DNA from: Bdellovibrionia bacterium
GTDB taxonomy: Bacteria > Bdellovibrionota > Bdellovibrionia > Bdellovibrionales > JAGQZY01
Length of the DNA stretch: 64,000 bases
Direction of reading: 5' to 3'
NCBI GenBank assembly: GCA_030427805.1
Contig: JAUICP010000001.1
Span: 1,054,001-1,118,000 of the forward strand
The notes under the pieces were generated by a model that saw nothing but the letters and a program-made list of their open reading frames with translations, was not told the DNA's origin and made no database searches. Position 1 is the first letter of the stretch. The number at the start of each line of letters is the position of its first letter. The translations under genes were made by a program, and so were the position numbers. Positions 1-8,806 of the stretch are shown here, in pieces.

Positions 1-213
1 CATAATCACACCGAGGATTCCGAGCTCACTTGCGGGGAAAAGTCTGGTGATAAAGGGCATAGCCCCAATACTCAGTAATTGACTTGGAGCGCTACCGCCG
101 AGAAGGACCAGAATATTACGAAGAAAGGTCTTCTGACCCAGATATTTATCAAGAACTGATCGCTTCGAATTTTTGGGAGCTTCGGCCCCTGTGTTACTAC
201 TTTGTTGATCCAT
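1..213 (-). CDS. Polysaccharide flippase (Wzx/MATE-like), N-terminal part, runs off left edge
   Basis: Read on the minus strand from an ATG at 213, the frame is open to the window edge and gives 71 residues. After a hydrophilic N-terminus come the segments LRNILVLLGGSAPSQLL and AMPFITRLFPASELGIL, which is the characteristic first membrane region of oligosaccharide flippases (polysaccharide_synt family). Such proteins move undecaprenyl-linked repeat units across the inner membrane. It is divergent from the glycosyltransferase starting at 303, with a shared 89-base promoter region. The Shine-Dalgarno is weak, so the exact start is uncertain. The plus-strand frame open over the same bases is a shadow of this gene. 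Confidence 0.72.
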   Translation of the reverse strand, partial: MDQQSSNTGAEAPKNSKRSVLDKYLGQKTFLRNILVLLGGSAPSQLLSIGAMPFITRLFPASELGILGVIM

Positions 214-302
214 GGATTATCGGTTTCAATGCCTTGAAATATCAGCTATATCAGAACTATGACTATTTCAAATTTTTGGCTCCACAAGCGGAGACTAAGT
301 TA

Positions 303-1430
303 ATGAAAACAGTATTAAATATCGTTTTCAATAACTTTGAAAATGACGCAAGAGTCTTGCGAGAATCTCGGGAGCTGGTACGTCGGGGCTATAAGGTCAA
401 AGTCTTAGCCATTGGCAAAGAAGAATCGGACGATTTTGAGTTAGTCGATGGGATTGAGGTTTTTCGCCTAAAATTGAAATCAAAGAAACTTCCAAAGTCT
501 TTGCCTTTTCAAGCGCTCAAGTATGGTGAGTATTTAGGAAGAAGTCTTAAGTGGATTGGAAAAGTCGATTATATTCACTGTAACGACTTAGAGCCCTTAC
601 CCATTGGATTCGTGCACAAGCTTTTAAGTCTCGGGAAGACTAAAGTGATTTATGATTCCCACGAATTTCAAAGTGAGCGCCACGGAAGTAAAAATGGAAT
701 TCGAAAGAGTTTGCAGGTTTATTTAGAAAAGGCACTGATTCCGTTTACAGATGGTTTTATAACAGTGAGTCCAGGAATTGCTGAGGAGTATTATAAGATG
801 TCAGGAAAGAAGCCAGAAGTTGTTCCCAATTGTCCTGAGAGTTTTGACTTTAAATCTTCAAATTTTAACCTGAAAGAAGAGTTGGGCTTAAGTAGCGAGT
901 GCCAGCTCTTTATTTATCAGGGGCGCCTAGAAAAGGCCCGCGCCGTAGAAAAAATGGCTGAGTCTTTTGATCGCGCTGGGTTTTCGAATATCGCCCTAGT
1001 GATGATTGGTGAGGGAGCGTTAAAAGACTCACTTATTGAAAAATACAAGGCATCAAAAAAAGTTTTTATATTACCAGCTGTTCCCCATGAAGAACTTTTT
1101 AAAATCACGGCCTCGGCGGATTTTGGAATAGTTACGCTAGAAAAGTCTTGCCTTAACCATGAATTGGCCCTACCCAATAAGCTCTTTGAGTACCTCAATT
1201 GTGGGCTTCCGGTGCTTTGCAATGATCTTAAAGAAGTAAAAAAGATCGTCGAAGACTTTCAGTGTGGTGAGATTTTTAGTGAGTTCACCGATGAAGACAT
1301 TCATATGGCGGCCATTCGCTTGATTTGGAAAGATCCTGCGGAGTTGAAAAAATCAGTTGAGAGGGCGGCAAAAGAATTTAACTGGGAAAAGGCCAGCGAA
1401 ACATTTGGCGCTGTGTACGATAGTTTGTAA
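303..1430 (+). CDS. Glycosyltransferase, GT4-like
   Basis: 375 residues starting MKTVLNIVFNNFENDARVLR, the usual start of GT-B glycosyltransferases. The C-terminal half has the family-1 donor-domain pattern: LFIYQGRLEKAR, then VMIGEGALKDSL, ILPAVPHEEL, and the E-rich ELALPNKLFEYLNCGLPVL near residues 290-315. It probably adds a sugar to a lipid-linked surface polysaccharide at the inner face of the membrane. The frame is open upstream to about position 63, but the ATG at 303 has a GGAG 9 bases upstream and the upstream part overlaps the divergent flippase, so 303 is chosen. The acceptor and donor sugars cannot be told from sequence. Confidence 0.88.
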   Translation: MKTVLNIVFNNFENDARVLRESRELVRRGYKVKVLAIGKEESDDFELVDGIEVFRLKLKSKKLPKSLPFQALKYGEYLGRSLKWIGKVDYIHCNDLEPLPIGFVHKLLSLGKTKVIYDSHEFQSERHGSKNGIRKSLQVYLEKALIPFTDGFITVSPGIAEEYYKMSGKKPEVVPNCPESFDFKSSNFNLKEELGLSSECQLFIYQGRLEKARAVEKMAESFDRAGFSNIALVMIGEGALKDSLIEKYKASKKVFILPAVPHEELFKITASADFGIVTLEKSCLNHELALPNKLFEYLNCGLPVLCNDLKEVKKIVEDFQCGEIFSEFTDEDIHMAAIRLIWKDPAELKKSVERAAKEFNWEKASETFGAVYDSL

Positions 1431-1439
1431 GAGAAGGAT

Positions 1440-2213
1440 ATGAAAAGCATGATTCGAAAAATCATCAATATGTTGGGTCCTAATAATCGTAAGTACATTC
1501 CAGATCTTTTTGAGTGGGAAGTTTTTTCTCCCGTGGGTTTATGGCCATTTAATCAACGAGCTCGAAACATACGTAAAATGGTGCAAGCTGATTTTATGAG
1601 TCGCTATGAGAAGACGGGTCAAGGGTATTACTCGCGCTACGATTGGATGCGCCTTGAGTACTGTCTTCCGCTTTTAGTTGGGAAGTCTGTATTAGATATT
1701 GGTCCTTATAACGGTGCTTTTTTATTTATGATGAAAGAACTTGGGCAGTTTGATCGAATTGACTGTCTCGATATTGTTGAGCACCCCTGCTTGCAGTTGC
1801 CAGAGGGTTCGAAACTTCATCTCAAAGATGTAACAAAAATGGATTTTTCTGAAAATAGTTTTGATACCATCTGCGCAATGGAGATCATCGAGCACCTTCC
1901 ACCAGAAATGGTTCAGCCTGCTATTGATAAAATTAGAAAAGTTGCAGCTAAACGAGTGATTTACAGTCTTCCATTTAAAGAAGCCTTTCCGCTTTTTAAA
2001 GAAAACGAAGAAAGTGGCCACAAACAAAGTTTTGATGAAGTGAAAATTCATGGACTCTTTCCAAGTGCCAAGTTTGCTCCCGTGCAGGCGGGTTTAGGCG
2101 TACCATGGGTCATCATCGTTGAAGAACAAGACGAACTGGGGCAGATTAGACCCTTTGAATTATTGAGCCCTGAGAAACTTTTAAAAGAAAAAGCCACAAA
2201 GACTCTTCATTAA
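1440..2213 (+). CDS. SAM-dependent methyltransferase
   Basis: 257 residues. Motif I of class I methyltransferases is clear (SVLDIGPYNGAFL, about residues 81-93), followed by an acidic strand end (DCLDIVEH) and the motif FDTICAMEIIEHLPP. It lies 9 bases after the glycosyltransferase, with AAGGA before the ATG. The position suggests it methylates a sugar or another group of the surface polysaccharide, though the substrate is not visible. The first 80 residues have no recognisable domain and may bind the acceptor. Confidence 0.82.
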   Translation: MKSMIRKIINMLGPNNRKYIPDLFEWEVFSPVGLWPFNQRARNIRKMVQADFMSRYEKTGQGYYSRYDWMRLEYCLPLLVGKSVLDIGPYNGAFLFMMKELGQFDRIDCLDIVEHPCLQLPEGSKLHLKDVTKMDFSENSFDTICAMEIIEHLPPEMVQPAIDKIRKVAAKRVIYSLPFKEAFPLFKENEESGHKQSFDEVKIHGLFPSAKFAPVQAGLGVPWVIIVEEQDELGQIRPFELLSPEKLLKEKATKTLH

Positions 2214-2267
2214 TAGAATTAGTCGGAATAAATCGAGTGCCGAATTTGATTTGAAAAAGGAAAAAGC

Positions 2268-3080
2268 GTGATTGAAATGAATCAGAACCACTCCTCAGAT
2301 GATAATAATCGTTTTACGACCATTACTGAAATTTCAGGGGAGCCGGCTCCCAAAGAGCAAATTTCTCGACTTGAGGAGCGCTATCACTGGGCTGCAGAAA
2401 TTTGTAAAGATAAAGATGTGGTGGAGCTCGCCTGTGGCGCAGGGCCAGGTCTTGGACTTTTGCAAAAAGTCTCAAAGTCATTTGTGGCAGGAGACATTTC
2501 AGAAAAGCTTGTCGATCACTGTAAGAGCGTTTATGGCGACCGAGTTGATGTGCAGATTCTTGATGCTATGAAGCTTCCGTTTAAAGCGAAATCAAAAGAT
2601 GTCATTTTGATTTTTGAAGCTCTTTATTATTTGCCAGATGCAAAAGCTTTTTTTGCAGAGGTGAACCGAGTGCTAAGGCCTGGGGGAAAGCTCCTTATCG
2701 TTTCAGCCAATAAAGATCTCTATGACTTTAATCCTTCTCCTTTCTCGGTTCGTTATTATGGTACGAGAGAATTAAAGGCTTTAGCCGATGAAACGGGCTT
2801 TGAAACAAGGCTTTATGGTGGGACTCCTGTTGGCGATGTCTCCATAAGGCAAAGAGTTTTGCGACCCATTAAAAAAATTGCTGTGGATTATAATCTCATG
2901 CCCAAAACCATGAAGGGTAAAGAACTGCTCAAGCGTATTGTTTTTGGAGAAATGGAAAAGCTCCCCAAAGAAATCGCCTACGGTCATTCCCACTTAGGAC
3001 ATTTGACTGTGATTAGTCCCTATGAGGCCGATGAAGCCCATAAGGTTCTCTACTTTGAGGGAACAAAGACAAATGCATAA
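2268..3080 (+). CDS. SAM-dependent methyltransferase (Methyltransf_11 type)
   Basis: 270 residues with a GTG start and AAGG 8 bases upstream. An ATG three codons on is the alternative. The class I fold is shown by VVELACGAGPGLGLL (about 49-63), the FVAGDISEKLV strand and the EVNRVLRPGGKLLIVSA post-motif (about 135-151). It resembles UbiE/Methyltransf_11 enzymes acting on small molecules or lipid-linked sugars. The last codons overlap the start of the next gene (ATGCATAA), so the two are translationally coupled. Two different methyltransferases in one cluster suggest a methylated or methyl-capped glycan (inference). Confidence 0.83.
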   Translation: MIEMNQNHSSDDNNRFTTITEISGEPAPKEQISRLEERYHWAAEICKDKDVVELACGAGPGLGLLQKVSKSFVAGDISEKLVDHCKSVYGDRVDVQILDAMKLPFKAKSKDVILIFEALYYLPDAKAFFAEVNRVLRPGGKLLIVSANKDLYDFNPSPFSVRYYGTRELKALADETGFETRLYGGTPVGDVSIRQRVLRPIKKIAVDYNLMPKTMKGKELLKRIVFGEMEKLPKEIAYGHSHLGHLTVISPYEADEAHKVLYFEGTKTNA

Positions 3081-4359
3081 AGCCATTTTAGTGAGCCTTG
3101 CTCTCTATTCTATTGCCACTTTGACCTCTATGGCGGGAATGGAACTTTTCGGATGGCTTTCGGCCTTATTTGCACTGCTCGTAATTTTAAAACAATGTGG
3201 TGAAAAGTCTTATCTAGAAGAAATCCGACTTGGCCCAGACAAAGCTCTATTACTGCTTTTAGTTGTGACACTCATTGGTGCCGCCCTTAATGCTGAATCA
3301 TCAAAAGAGTTTTTTGATATGTCCGGGCGTCAGCGTTGGATTTTACTCTCATATTTACTTTTCGTAGCGTTGAGAGAAGTGCTAAACGTTGAAAGACTTA
3401 AAAAATGGCTTCCAGTTATAGTAACTATTGCTGGCATTTTAGCAATCTATGCCTTTTCACAATTTTTTACAGGTAAGGATCTCATCAGAGGGGCCGATCG
3501 CGTTTTGCATGTCGCTGTGGCTCACCCAGAAACCAATGAGCCGCTAAGGTGGCGCTCTACAGGGCCTTTTGGCTCGCCCATGACATTTGGCTATTCTTTT
3601 GGTTTGATTTTTAGTGTCTGTTTCGCCCTTTGTTTTTGGGCCGTTAAAGAAAAGAGTAAGAATCTACTTATTCCACTCGCGGTGGCGACTCCCTTTTTGT
3701 TTTTGAGCCTCGTCACTTCTTTTCAGCGAGGCGTGTGGATGGGGCTGACTGCAGCTATATTTGTCATGCTCTTTTTAATGATACGGAGTCGGAAAAAGTA
3801 CTTTATTTTAGTTTCAGCCATGGGCCTTCTGGGTATTGTGTTTATGTTTAATGAGAGTTTGAGTAACCGGTTAATGGCAGCCTTTGATCCTTCTAAGGCC
3901 AGTGTTTCGGATCGGCTTTATTTGTGGAAGGCCAATTGGTTGATGTTTACCGAAAACCCTATCTTCGGAGTCGGTTACGGTCGTAACGAAGATATTGCCC
4001 GGGAGTTTTTAGCTAGAGTCGGGGCACCGGATGGTTTTTCGGGCCACGCCCATAATACCTACCTGCAGTACCTATCTGGTACTGGAATTTTGGGGTTTAT
4101 CTCGTTTATGTGGTTTGTACTCTATTTTCTCGTAAAGTCTGTAAAAACCTATTTTGCCAAGCTCTCTCAAGATAGCTTTGTGGCCCATTTGGCCGTTGGT
4201 ATTTTTGGGGCCCAGGTTTTCTTAATGGTTGGAGGGCTAACAGAGTGCAACTTTAAGGATGCAGAAGTGAACCACCAATTCATGCTTTGGTTGGTGCTTT
4301 TGGCCTTTCTTTATCCAAAAAGAAAACACGCTGCGTCTGAGTCTGTGACTGGGACTTAA
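3073..4359 (+). CDS. O-antigen ligase / polymerase family membrane protein (Wzy_C)
   Basis: 428 residues with roughly ten hydrophobic segments. The large loop has family hallmarks: RWRSTGPFGSPMTFGYSFGL, FQRGVWMGL, SDRLYLWKANWLMFTENPIFGVGYG and GHAHNTYLQYLSGTGILGF. The last two are the typical Wzy_C periplasmic motifs with the conserved Arg and His. The protein either polymerises repeat units or ligates glycan to lipid A core in the inner membrane; sequence alone does not separate WaaL from Wzy. The start at 3073 overlaps the preceding stop. An upstream in-frame ATG at 3022 lies inside the previous gene and would spoil the membrane N-terminus. Confidence 0.85.
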   Translation: MHKAILVSLALYSIATLTSMAGMELFGWLSALFALLVILKQCGEKSYLEEIRLGPDKALLLLLVVTLIGAALNAESSKEFFDMSGRQRWILLSYLLFVALREVLNVERLKKWLPVIVTIAGILAIYAFSQFFTGKDLIRGADRVLHVAVAHPETNEPLRWRSTGPFGSPMTFGYSFGLIFSVCFALCFWAVKEKSKNLLIPLAVATPFLFLSLVTSFQRGVWMGLTAAIFVMLFLMIRSRKKYFILVSAMGLLGIVFMFNESLSNRLMAAFDPSKASVSDRLYLWKANWLMFTENPIFGVGYGRNEDIAREFLARVGAPDGFSGHAHNTYLQYLSGTGILGFISFMWFVLYFLVKSVKTYFAKLSQDSFVAHLAVGIFGAQVFLMVGGLTECNFKDAEVNHQFMLWLVLLAFLYPKRKHAASESVTGT

Positions 4360-4476
4360 TAGCTTCTTTTCGTGGCCCACATCTTGTCACAATTCGCCTC
4401 TGGGAGTATGTTTAAGGGGATTTTTAACAACTTTTGAGTGCTGTTCTAATTGTGCACTGAGTGAAAGAGGTCAACC

Positions 4477-5595
4477 ATGGCTGAAGCCCGCAAAGTTCCG
4501 TTTTTTAACTATCCATTTGTTTATACCCATGAAGAAAAGGAACTCACAGAAATCTTTCAGGACGTGGGCCGCAGAGGAGCTTTCATTCTTCAGCAAGACT
4601 TGCGTGATTTTGAAAAAAACTTGGCTGAATTCATGGGTGTTAAATTCGCACTTGGAGTGAGTAACGGTACCGATGGATTGCTTATGGCTTTACGAGCAGC
4701 TGGTATTGGTCAGGGTGACGAAGTTATTTTTTGCTCCCATACCTTTATAGCAACGGCTGCAGCCATTCATTATTCAGGGGCCACTCCTATCCCAGCTGAA
4801 ACAAATGAGGATCATCAAATTGATCCCGAACACGTAAAGACTCTTATTACCTCTAAAACAAAGGCCATTATGCCAACCCAACTCAATGGCCGTTGTTCTA
4901 ATATGGAGGCTTTGCAAAAAATCGCCGATGATCATGGTCTCCATATCATTGAAGATGCGGCACAAGGTTTAGGCGCAACTTTTAAGGGGAAAATGGCCGG
5001 AACCTTCGGAATTGGTGCTGCCATGAGTTTTTACCCAGCAAAAGTTCTTGGTTGCTTAGGAGATGGTGGGGCAGTTTTCACCAACGATGAAAACATATAT
5101 GAAAATTATTTATTACAAAGGGATCACGGCCGAGATCACAAAACAGGAGAAGTGGTCGCTTGGGGATTGAACTTAAGACTCGATAACTTACAGGCCGCTT
5201 TTTTAAATCACCGACTTAAAAAATATCCTGAGGTCATTAAGCGTCGTCGTGAAATGGCAGGGATGTACCAGGAGTTTTTAGAAGACATCGAAGAAATTGT
5301 TTTACCACCAGCTCCAACGGAAGAGGACGATTACTTTGATATTTATCAAAACTACGAAGTGAGAGTTCCCAATCGCGATGAGTACAAAGCCTTTTTAGCT
5401 GAACACGGAGTTGGTACTTTGATTCAGTGGGGTGGTCAGGGAATTCATCAAATGAAAAAACTCGGATTTACTCAGAGTCTTCCTAAGACCGAAGACATCG
5501 TCTCTAAAATTATTTTACTGCCAATGAATATGTCTCTATCTAATGACGATATTGAATATGTTTGCGGAATCACACGAAAGTACTTTAAGAAATAA
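4477..5595 (+). CDS. DegT/DnrJ/EryC1/StrS-family sugar aminotransferase
   Basis: 372 residues, typical length for the family. A PLP-dependent sugar aminotransferase is indicated by GVSNGTDGLLMAL (about 60-72), DEVIFCSHTFIAT, the HIIEDAAQGLGA strand with the Asp that contacts the PLP ring, and the Schiff-base lysine in SFYPAKVLGCLGDGG (Lys189). It would turn a nucleotide-linked keto-sugar into an amino sugar. AGAGG precedes the ATG by 8 bases. The stop overlaps the start of the transketolase N-half, so the two are coupled. No matching dehydratase lies in the window. Confidence 0.9.
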   Translation: MAEARKVPFFNYPFVYTHEEKELTEIFQDVGRRGAFILQQDLRDFEKNLAEFMGVKFALGVSNGTDGLLMALRAAGIGQGDEVIFCSHTFIATAAAIHYSGATPIPAETNEDHQIDPEHVKTLITSKTKAIMPTQLNGRCSNMEALQKIADDHGLHIIEDAAQGLGATFKGKMAGTFGIGAAMSFYPAKVLGCLGDGGAVFTNDENIYENYLLQRDHGRDHKTGEVVAWGLNLRLDNLQAAFLNHRLKKYPEVIKRRREMAGMYQEFLEDIEEIVLPPAPTEEDDYFDIYQNYEVRVPNRDEYKAFLAEHGVGTLIQWGGQGIHQMKKLGFTQSLPKTEDIVSKIILLPMNMSLSNDDIEYVCGITRKYFKK

Positions 5596-6422
5596 TGAAT
5601 ACTGAAGACCTTGCACTAAAAATCAGACAACATGCCGTCATCATGACTCATCTAGGAAAGAGCTCCCACGTTGGATCGGCCCTATCAATGGCCGATATCG
5701 TAGCTGTTCTTTATGGTGAAGTTCTCAATGTAAAACCTAAAGAGCCCACTTGGCCCGAAAGAGACCGTTTTATTCTCAGTAAAGGTCATGCAGGAGCTGG
5801 TATCTATGCGGCTTTGGCTGAAACAGGTTTTATGCCCATTGAAAAGTTAAAAACTCATTATCAAGATGGTTCTGACCTCAGTGGACATGTTTCTCACAAA
5901 GGGATTCCTGGAGTTGAGCTTTCCACCGGGTCACTCGGTCATGGTTTAAATGTCGGTTGTGGCATGGCTTTGGCTGCAAAAAAACAAGGTAAAAACCATA
6001 AGGTCTATGTTTTGCTCAGCGATGGTGAGTGCGATGAGGGATCAAACTGGGAAGCCATTTTATTTTCGTCTCATCACAAGCTTGATAATCTTGTAGCTGT
6101 TGTGGATTACAATAAAATTCAAAGTCTCGATAAAGTAGCCGACACCATAGGCTTAGAGCCCTTTTCTGATAAGTGGCGGGCTTTTGGTTGGGAAGTCGTC
6201 GAAGCTGACGGGCATAACCACAGCGATCTTAAAAGAGCTTTTGCGACCCAACACAAAGGCAAACCTCTTGTCGTTTTAGCTCATACCACCAAGGGTAAAG
6301 GCGTTTCATTTATGGAAGATACGGTTTTGTGGCATTACCGAACAGCCCAAGGCGAAGAATTCGATAATGCCATGAAAGAACTCGGTGCGAGCTTTAACTC
6401 TGATAGTGGAGGTAAGGCGTGA
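5595..6422 (+). CDS. Transketolase, N-terminal (TPP-binding) subunit
   Basis: 275 residues corresponding to the first half of a transketolase. It has the SKGHAGAGIYAAL and STGSLGHGL substrate/TPP segments and the TPP motif LLSDGECDEGSNWEA...NKIQ (about 141-175). The start overlaps the previous stop (TAATG) and its stop overlaps the next start (GTGA). Split transketolases transfer a two-carbon ketol unit using TPP bound between the two halves. Their position between a DegT aminotransferase and a phosphoglycosyl transferase points to synthesis of an unusual sugar precursor rather than the housekeeping pentose phosphate pathway (inference). Confidence 0.88.
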   Translation: MNTEDLALKIRQHAVIMTHLGKSSHVGSALSMADIVAVLYGEVLNVKPKEPTWPERDRFILSKGHAGAGIYAALAETGFMPIEKLKTHYQDGSDLSGHVSHKGIPGVELSTGSLGHGLNVGCGMALAAKKQGKNHKVYVLLSDGECDEGSNWEAILFSSHHKLDNLVAVVDYNKIQSLDKVADTIGLEPFSDKWRAFGWEVVEADGHNHSDLKRAFATQHKGKPLVVLAHTTKGKGVSFMEDTVLWHYRTAQGEEFDNAMKELGASFNSDSGGKA

Positions 6423-7339
6423 GAGATCATTTTATCAAGCAACTTTCAGAAGAAGTAAAAACCAATAAAGATATCCTTCTTGTTACCGGGGATCTTGGCT
6501 TTGGCGTTTTTAACGATTACCGCGCGGACTTTCCTGAAAATTTTATTAATGCTGGAGTGGCTGAACAGAACATGACTGGCATGGCAACAGGTCTTGCCAT
6601 GGAAGGCTTTAAAGTATTCACTTATTCGATCGCGAATTTTTCTACTCTGAGGTGCTTGGAGCAAATCAGAAACGATGCGTGTTATCACAATGCCAAGGTA
6701 ACTGTGGTCTCTATTGGTGGTGGATTTAGTTATGGGTCCCTTGGGATTTCTCATCACGCGACCGAAGATTATAGTATCTTAAGGTCTCTTCCTGATATGG
6801 AAGTTTATAGCCCGAGTTGTCTTTGGGAGACCATGGAAATCACGAAAGCGTTGATAGATAGACCAGGTACGAATTATTTACGACTTGATAAATCCAATGC
6901 TGGATTTACCAACAGAGATGGCGAGAAATTTGAATTGGGTAAAGTAAGAACTCTGCGAGATGGTACCGACCTAACTTTGATTTCGAGCGGTGGGATAATG
7001 ACACACGTACTTGGCGCAGCTGAAGAGCTCGAGAAAATGGGTTTGAGTACAAGAGTGCTAGCTGTGCACTCGTTAAAACCCCTTGATTATGAAACTATCG
7101 CGAAAGCTGCTAGTGAAACCAAGGGTATTATCACTATTGAAGAGCATACTGTAGATGGTGGACTTGGTGGATTGATTGCAGAAAATCTTTTAGAAAAAGG
7201 TCCGCGCCCTGGAATTTTTCACCGTATTGGACTGCGCGCGGGATTTAGTTCTGTTGTCGGAAGCCAAGAGTATTTACGAACAAAATATGAAATGGATCAG
7301 AATGCCATTGTAAATAAGGCTAAGGAGTTAATGTTATGA
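6419..7339 (+). CDS. Transketolase, C-terminal (pyrimidine-binding) subunit
   Basis: 306 residues with a GTG start overlapping the stop of the N-half. It matches the middle and C-terminal domains of transketolase. GVAEQNMTGMATGLAMEG (about 43-60) holds the catalytic Glu that activates TPP, followed by SYGSLGISHHATEDYSIL and a C-terminal domain with VLAVHSLKPLD and TIEEHTVDGGLGG. It must pair with the preceding product. Both stop/start overlaps suggest one polycistronic mRNA with roughly equal synthesis of the halves. Confidence 0.88.
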   Translation: MRDHFIKQLSEEVKTNKDILLVTGDLGFGVFNDYRADFPENFINAGVAEQNMTGMATGLAMEGFKVFTYSIANFSTLRCLEQIRNDACYHNAKVTVVSIGGGFSYGSLGISHHATEDYSILRSLPDMEVYSPSCLWETMEITKALIDRPGTNYLRLDKSNAGFTNRDGEKFELGKVRTLRDGTDLTLISSGGIMTHVLGAAEELEKMGLSTRVLAVHSLKPLDYETIAKAASETKGIITIEEHTVDGGLGGLIAENLLEKGPRPGIFHRIGLRAGFSSVVGSQEYLRTKYEMDQNAIVNKAKELML

Positions 7340-8085
7340 AGCGAGTGATGGACCTTGTTGCGTCGGTCAGTGGTTTAATGGCGACAAGCCCTATTACAGT
7401 GCCAGCGGCCCTTGCAGTTTTTTGGCAAGATAAGCACTCGCCCTTTTATGTGGCTGATCGAGTTGGCCAAGGTGGCGAGCTTTTTAAAATGATTAAACTT
7501 CGATCTATGAAAGTGAATGCCGATAAGTCGGGTGTTGATTCAACTAAATCAGATGACGACCGCATTACCCCGGTTGGTCACTTTATTCGAAAGTATAAGC
7601 TTGATGAACTCACTCAGCTCATTAACGTTGTGACTGGTGATATGTCCCTTGTAGGGCCGCGACCAAATGTTAAGCGAGATACCGATTTATACACCGAAGT
7701 TGAGCAGAACTTATTAAGAGTAAGACCCGGAATTACTGACCTGGCATCGATCGTTTTTGCCGATGAGGGAGATATTTTAGAGGGAAAAGAAGATCCGGAT
7801 ATCGCCTATAATCAATTGATTCGTCCGTGGAAGTCGCGTCTTGCGCTCTTTTATATCGAAAACCAGTCTGTGGCCCTGGATGCTGAAATCATTTTAGCGA
7901 CCATTGAAACGATCGTCGATCGCCCTAAAGCCTTAAAGCGTGTGCAGAAGATTTTAAGAAAATTGGGTGCGCCTGAAGACCTAATTGAAGTAGCGGGCCG
8001 AGAAAAAGAATTGGTACCAACACCTCCTCCGGGAAGTGAAGAAATAGTTACGACCCGGGAAACTAAACCTCAAGCAAATGCATAG
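7336..8085 (+). CDS. Phosphoglycosyl transferase (PglC/WcaJ-type initiating sugar transferase)
   Basis: 249 residues; the start overlaps the previous stop (ATGA). Bacterial sugar transferase hallmarks are present: KRVMDLVASVSGL at the N-terminal re-entrant membrane helix, FKMIKLRSMKVNA, GHFIRKYKLDELTQLINV with the catalytic Asp-Glu pair, and GDMSLVGPRPNV. It would attach a sugar-1-phosphate to undecaprenyl phosphate, starting repeat-unit assembly. The protein lacks the N-terminal membrane bundle of long WcaJ-type enzymes, so it is of the small monotopic kind. A Pro/Glu-rich tail of about 40 residues is unusual. Last gene of the operon. Confidence 0.87.
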   Translation: MKRVMDLVASVSGLMATSPITVPAALAVFWQDKHSPFYVADRVGQGGELFKMIKLRSMKVNADKSGVDSTKSDDDRITPVGHFIRKYKLDELTQLINVVTGDMSLVGPRPNVKRDTDLYTEVEQNLLRVRPGITDLASIVFADEGDILEGKEDPDIAYNQLIRPWKSRLALFYIENQSVALDAEIILATIETIVDRPKALKRVQKILRKLGAPEDLIEVAGREKELVPTPPPGSEEIVTTRETKPQANA

Positions 8086-8095
8086 GATTGAAATG

Positions 8096-8127
8096 AAAAA
8101 GCTCAGTTTGAACAACTGAGCTTTTTT
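8096..8127 (+). terminator. Rho-independent terminator of the polysaccharide operon
   Basis: Stem AAAGCTCAGTT / AACTGAGCTTT with loop TGAAC, followed by a T run, 10 bases after the stop of the sugar transferase. Reads as a terminator on the plus strand; with its A run it could also serve the convergent gene ending at 8189. Confidence 0.85.
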
Positions 8128-8188
8128 AGTAGATACCTATTTTCTTAAACGACAATGCACGTAAGTTGGCTTTTTTGCGAGCCCAGTC

Positions 8189-8806
8189 CTAGTCTTCGCA
8201 GTAGCTGTCAGCGACGGGGCTGCCGGCATTCATTGCGACATGGTCAGAAGTGTACTGGTAGCAGTAGGTGTGGCCATTGTGGGCCGTACCCCAAGAAAAG
8301 TAGCTCGGATCCACTTGTTCACAGAATTTATTGGCAACAGGTTGGCCTTCGTTGAGAACTCTTCCATCCTTTGTCCACTTGTAGCAATAACCGTAACCGT
8401 TGAGCGCTTTGCCCCAGCCATATTTTGAACCGGTGTTGGCCTCTTTGTGGGCATTGATTTCGATCTCGATATTTTGTGGGCCTTCTTTTTTGAGGAGGGC
8501 ATCAATTCCACCGCCATCAACACCTAAAATGTCAGCACCGAGGGCCTCACCATCGATCTCGATTTCAATTTCAGTATTCAGAGAAGGGTTGTAGTCCTCA
8601 GAAGTTTCGCCGCTGAGTTGGGCAATTTCCTCTTCGATTTCGAGTTCGACCTTGCGGATTTCTTCCATCATCAGTTCTACGATCTCAGAATCCTCGGCCC
8701 ACTGATAGGCACCACCAAATGGTATGTAAGGACCAGAACTTTGAGATTCGAAAGCCAAAGCCCACGAACTGGACAGCATAAGCACCAATGCCACAAGATA
8801 TTTCAT
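8189..8806 (-). CDS. Secreted acidic protein with two C-terminal repeats, unknown function
   Basis: 205 residues from an ATG preceded by GGGAGGA. The first 20 residues are a signal peptide (MKYLVALVLMLSSSWALA). The middle is strongly acidic (VELEIEEEIA, TEIEIEIDGEALG). The C-terminus has two tandem repeats of about 37 residues: YGWGKALNGYGYCYKW..VLNEGQPVANKFCE and FSWGTAHNGHTYCYQY..AMNAGSPVADSYCE. Each has two Cys that probably form a disulfide. No known family is recognised; the protein is probably periplasmic or exported. Codons upstream of 8806 are excluded because the Shine-Dalgarno and signal peptide fit only here. Confidence 0.7.
   Translation of the reverse strand: MKYLVALVLMLSSSWALAFESQSSGPYIPFGGAYQWAEDSEIVELMMEEIRKVELEIEEEIAQLSGETSEDYNPSLNTEIEIEIDGEALGADILGVDGGGIDALLKKEGPQNIEIEINAHKEANTGSKYGWGKALNGYGYCYKWTKDGRVLNEGQPVANKFCEQVDPSYFSWGTAHNGHTYCYQYTSDHVAMNAGSPVADSYCED

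Noticed and set aside
84-302. N-terminal extension of the glycosyltransferase from a TTG at 84
   Set aside because: It lies over the divergent flippase gene, and the ATG at 303 has a good ribosome site and the normal family N-terminus.
3022-3072. Upstream ATG for the O-antigen ligase
   Set aside because: It lies inside the methyltransferase gene and adds a charged tail before the first membrane helix.
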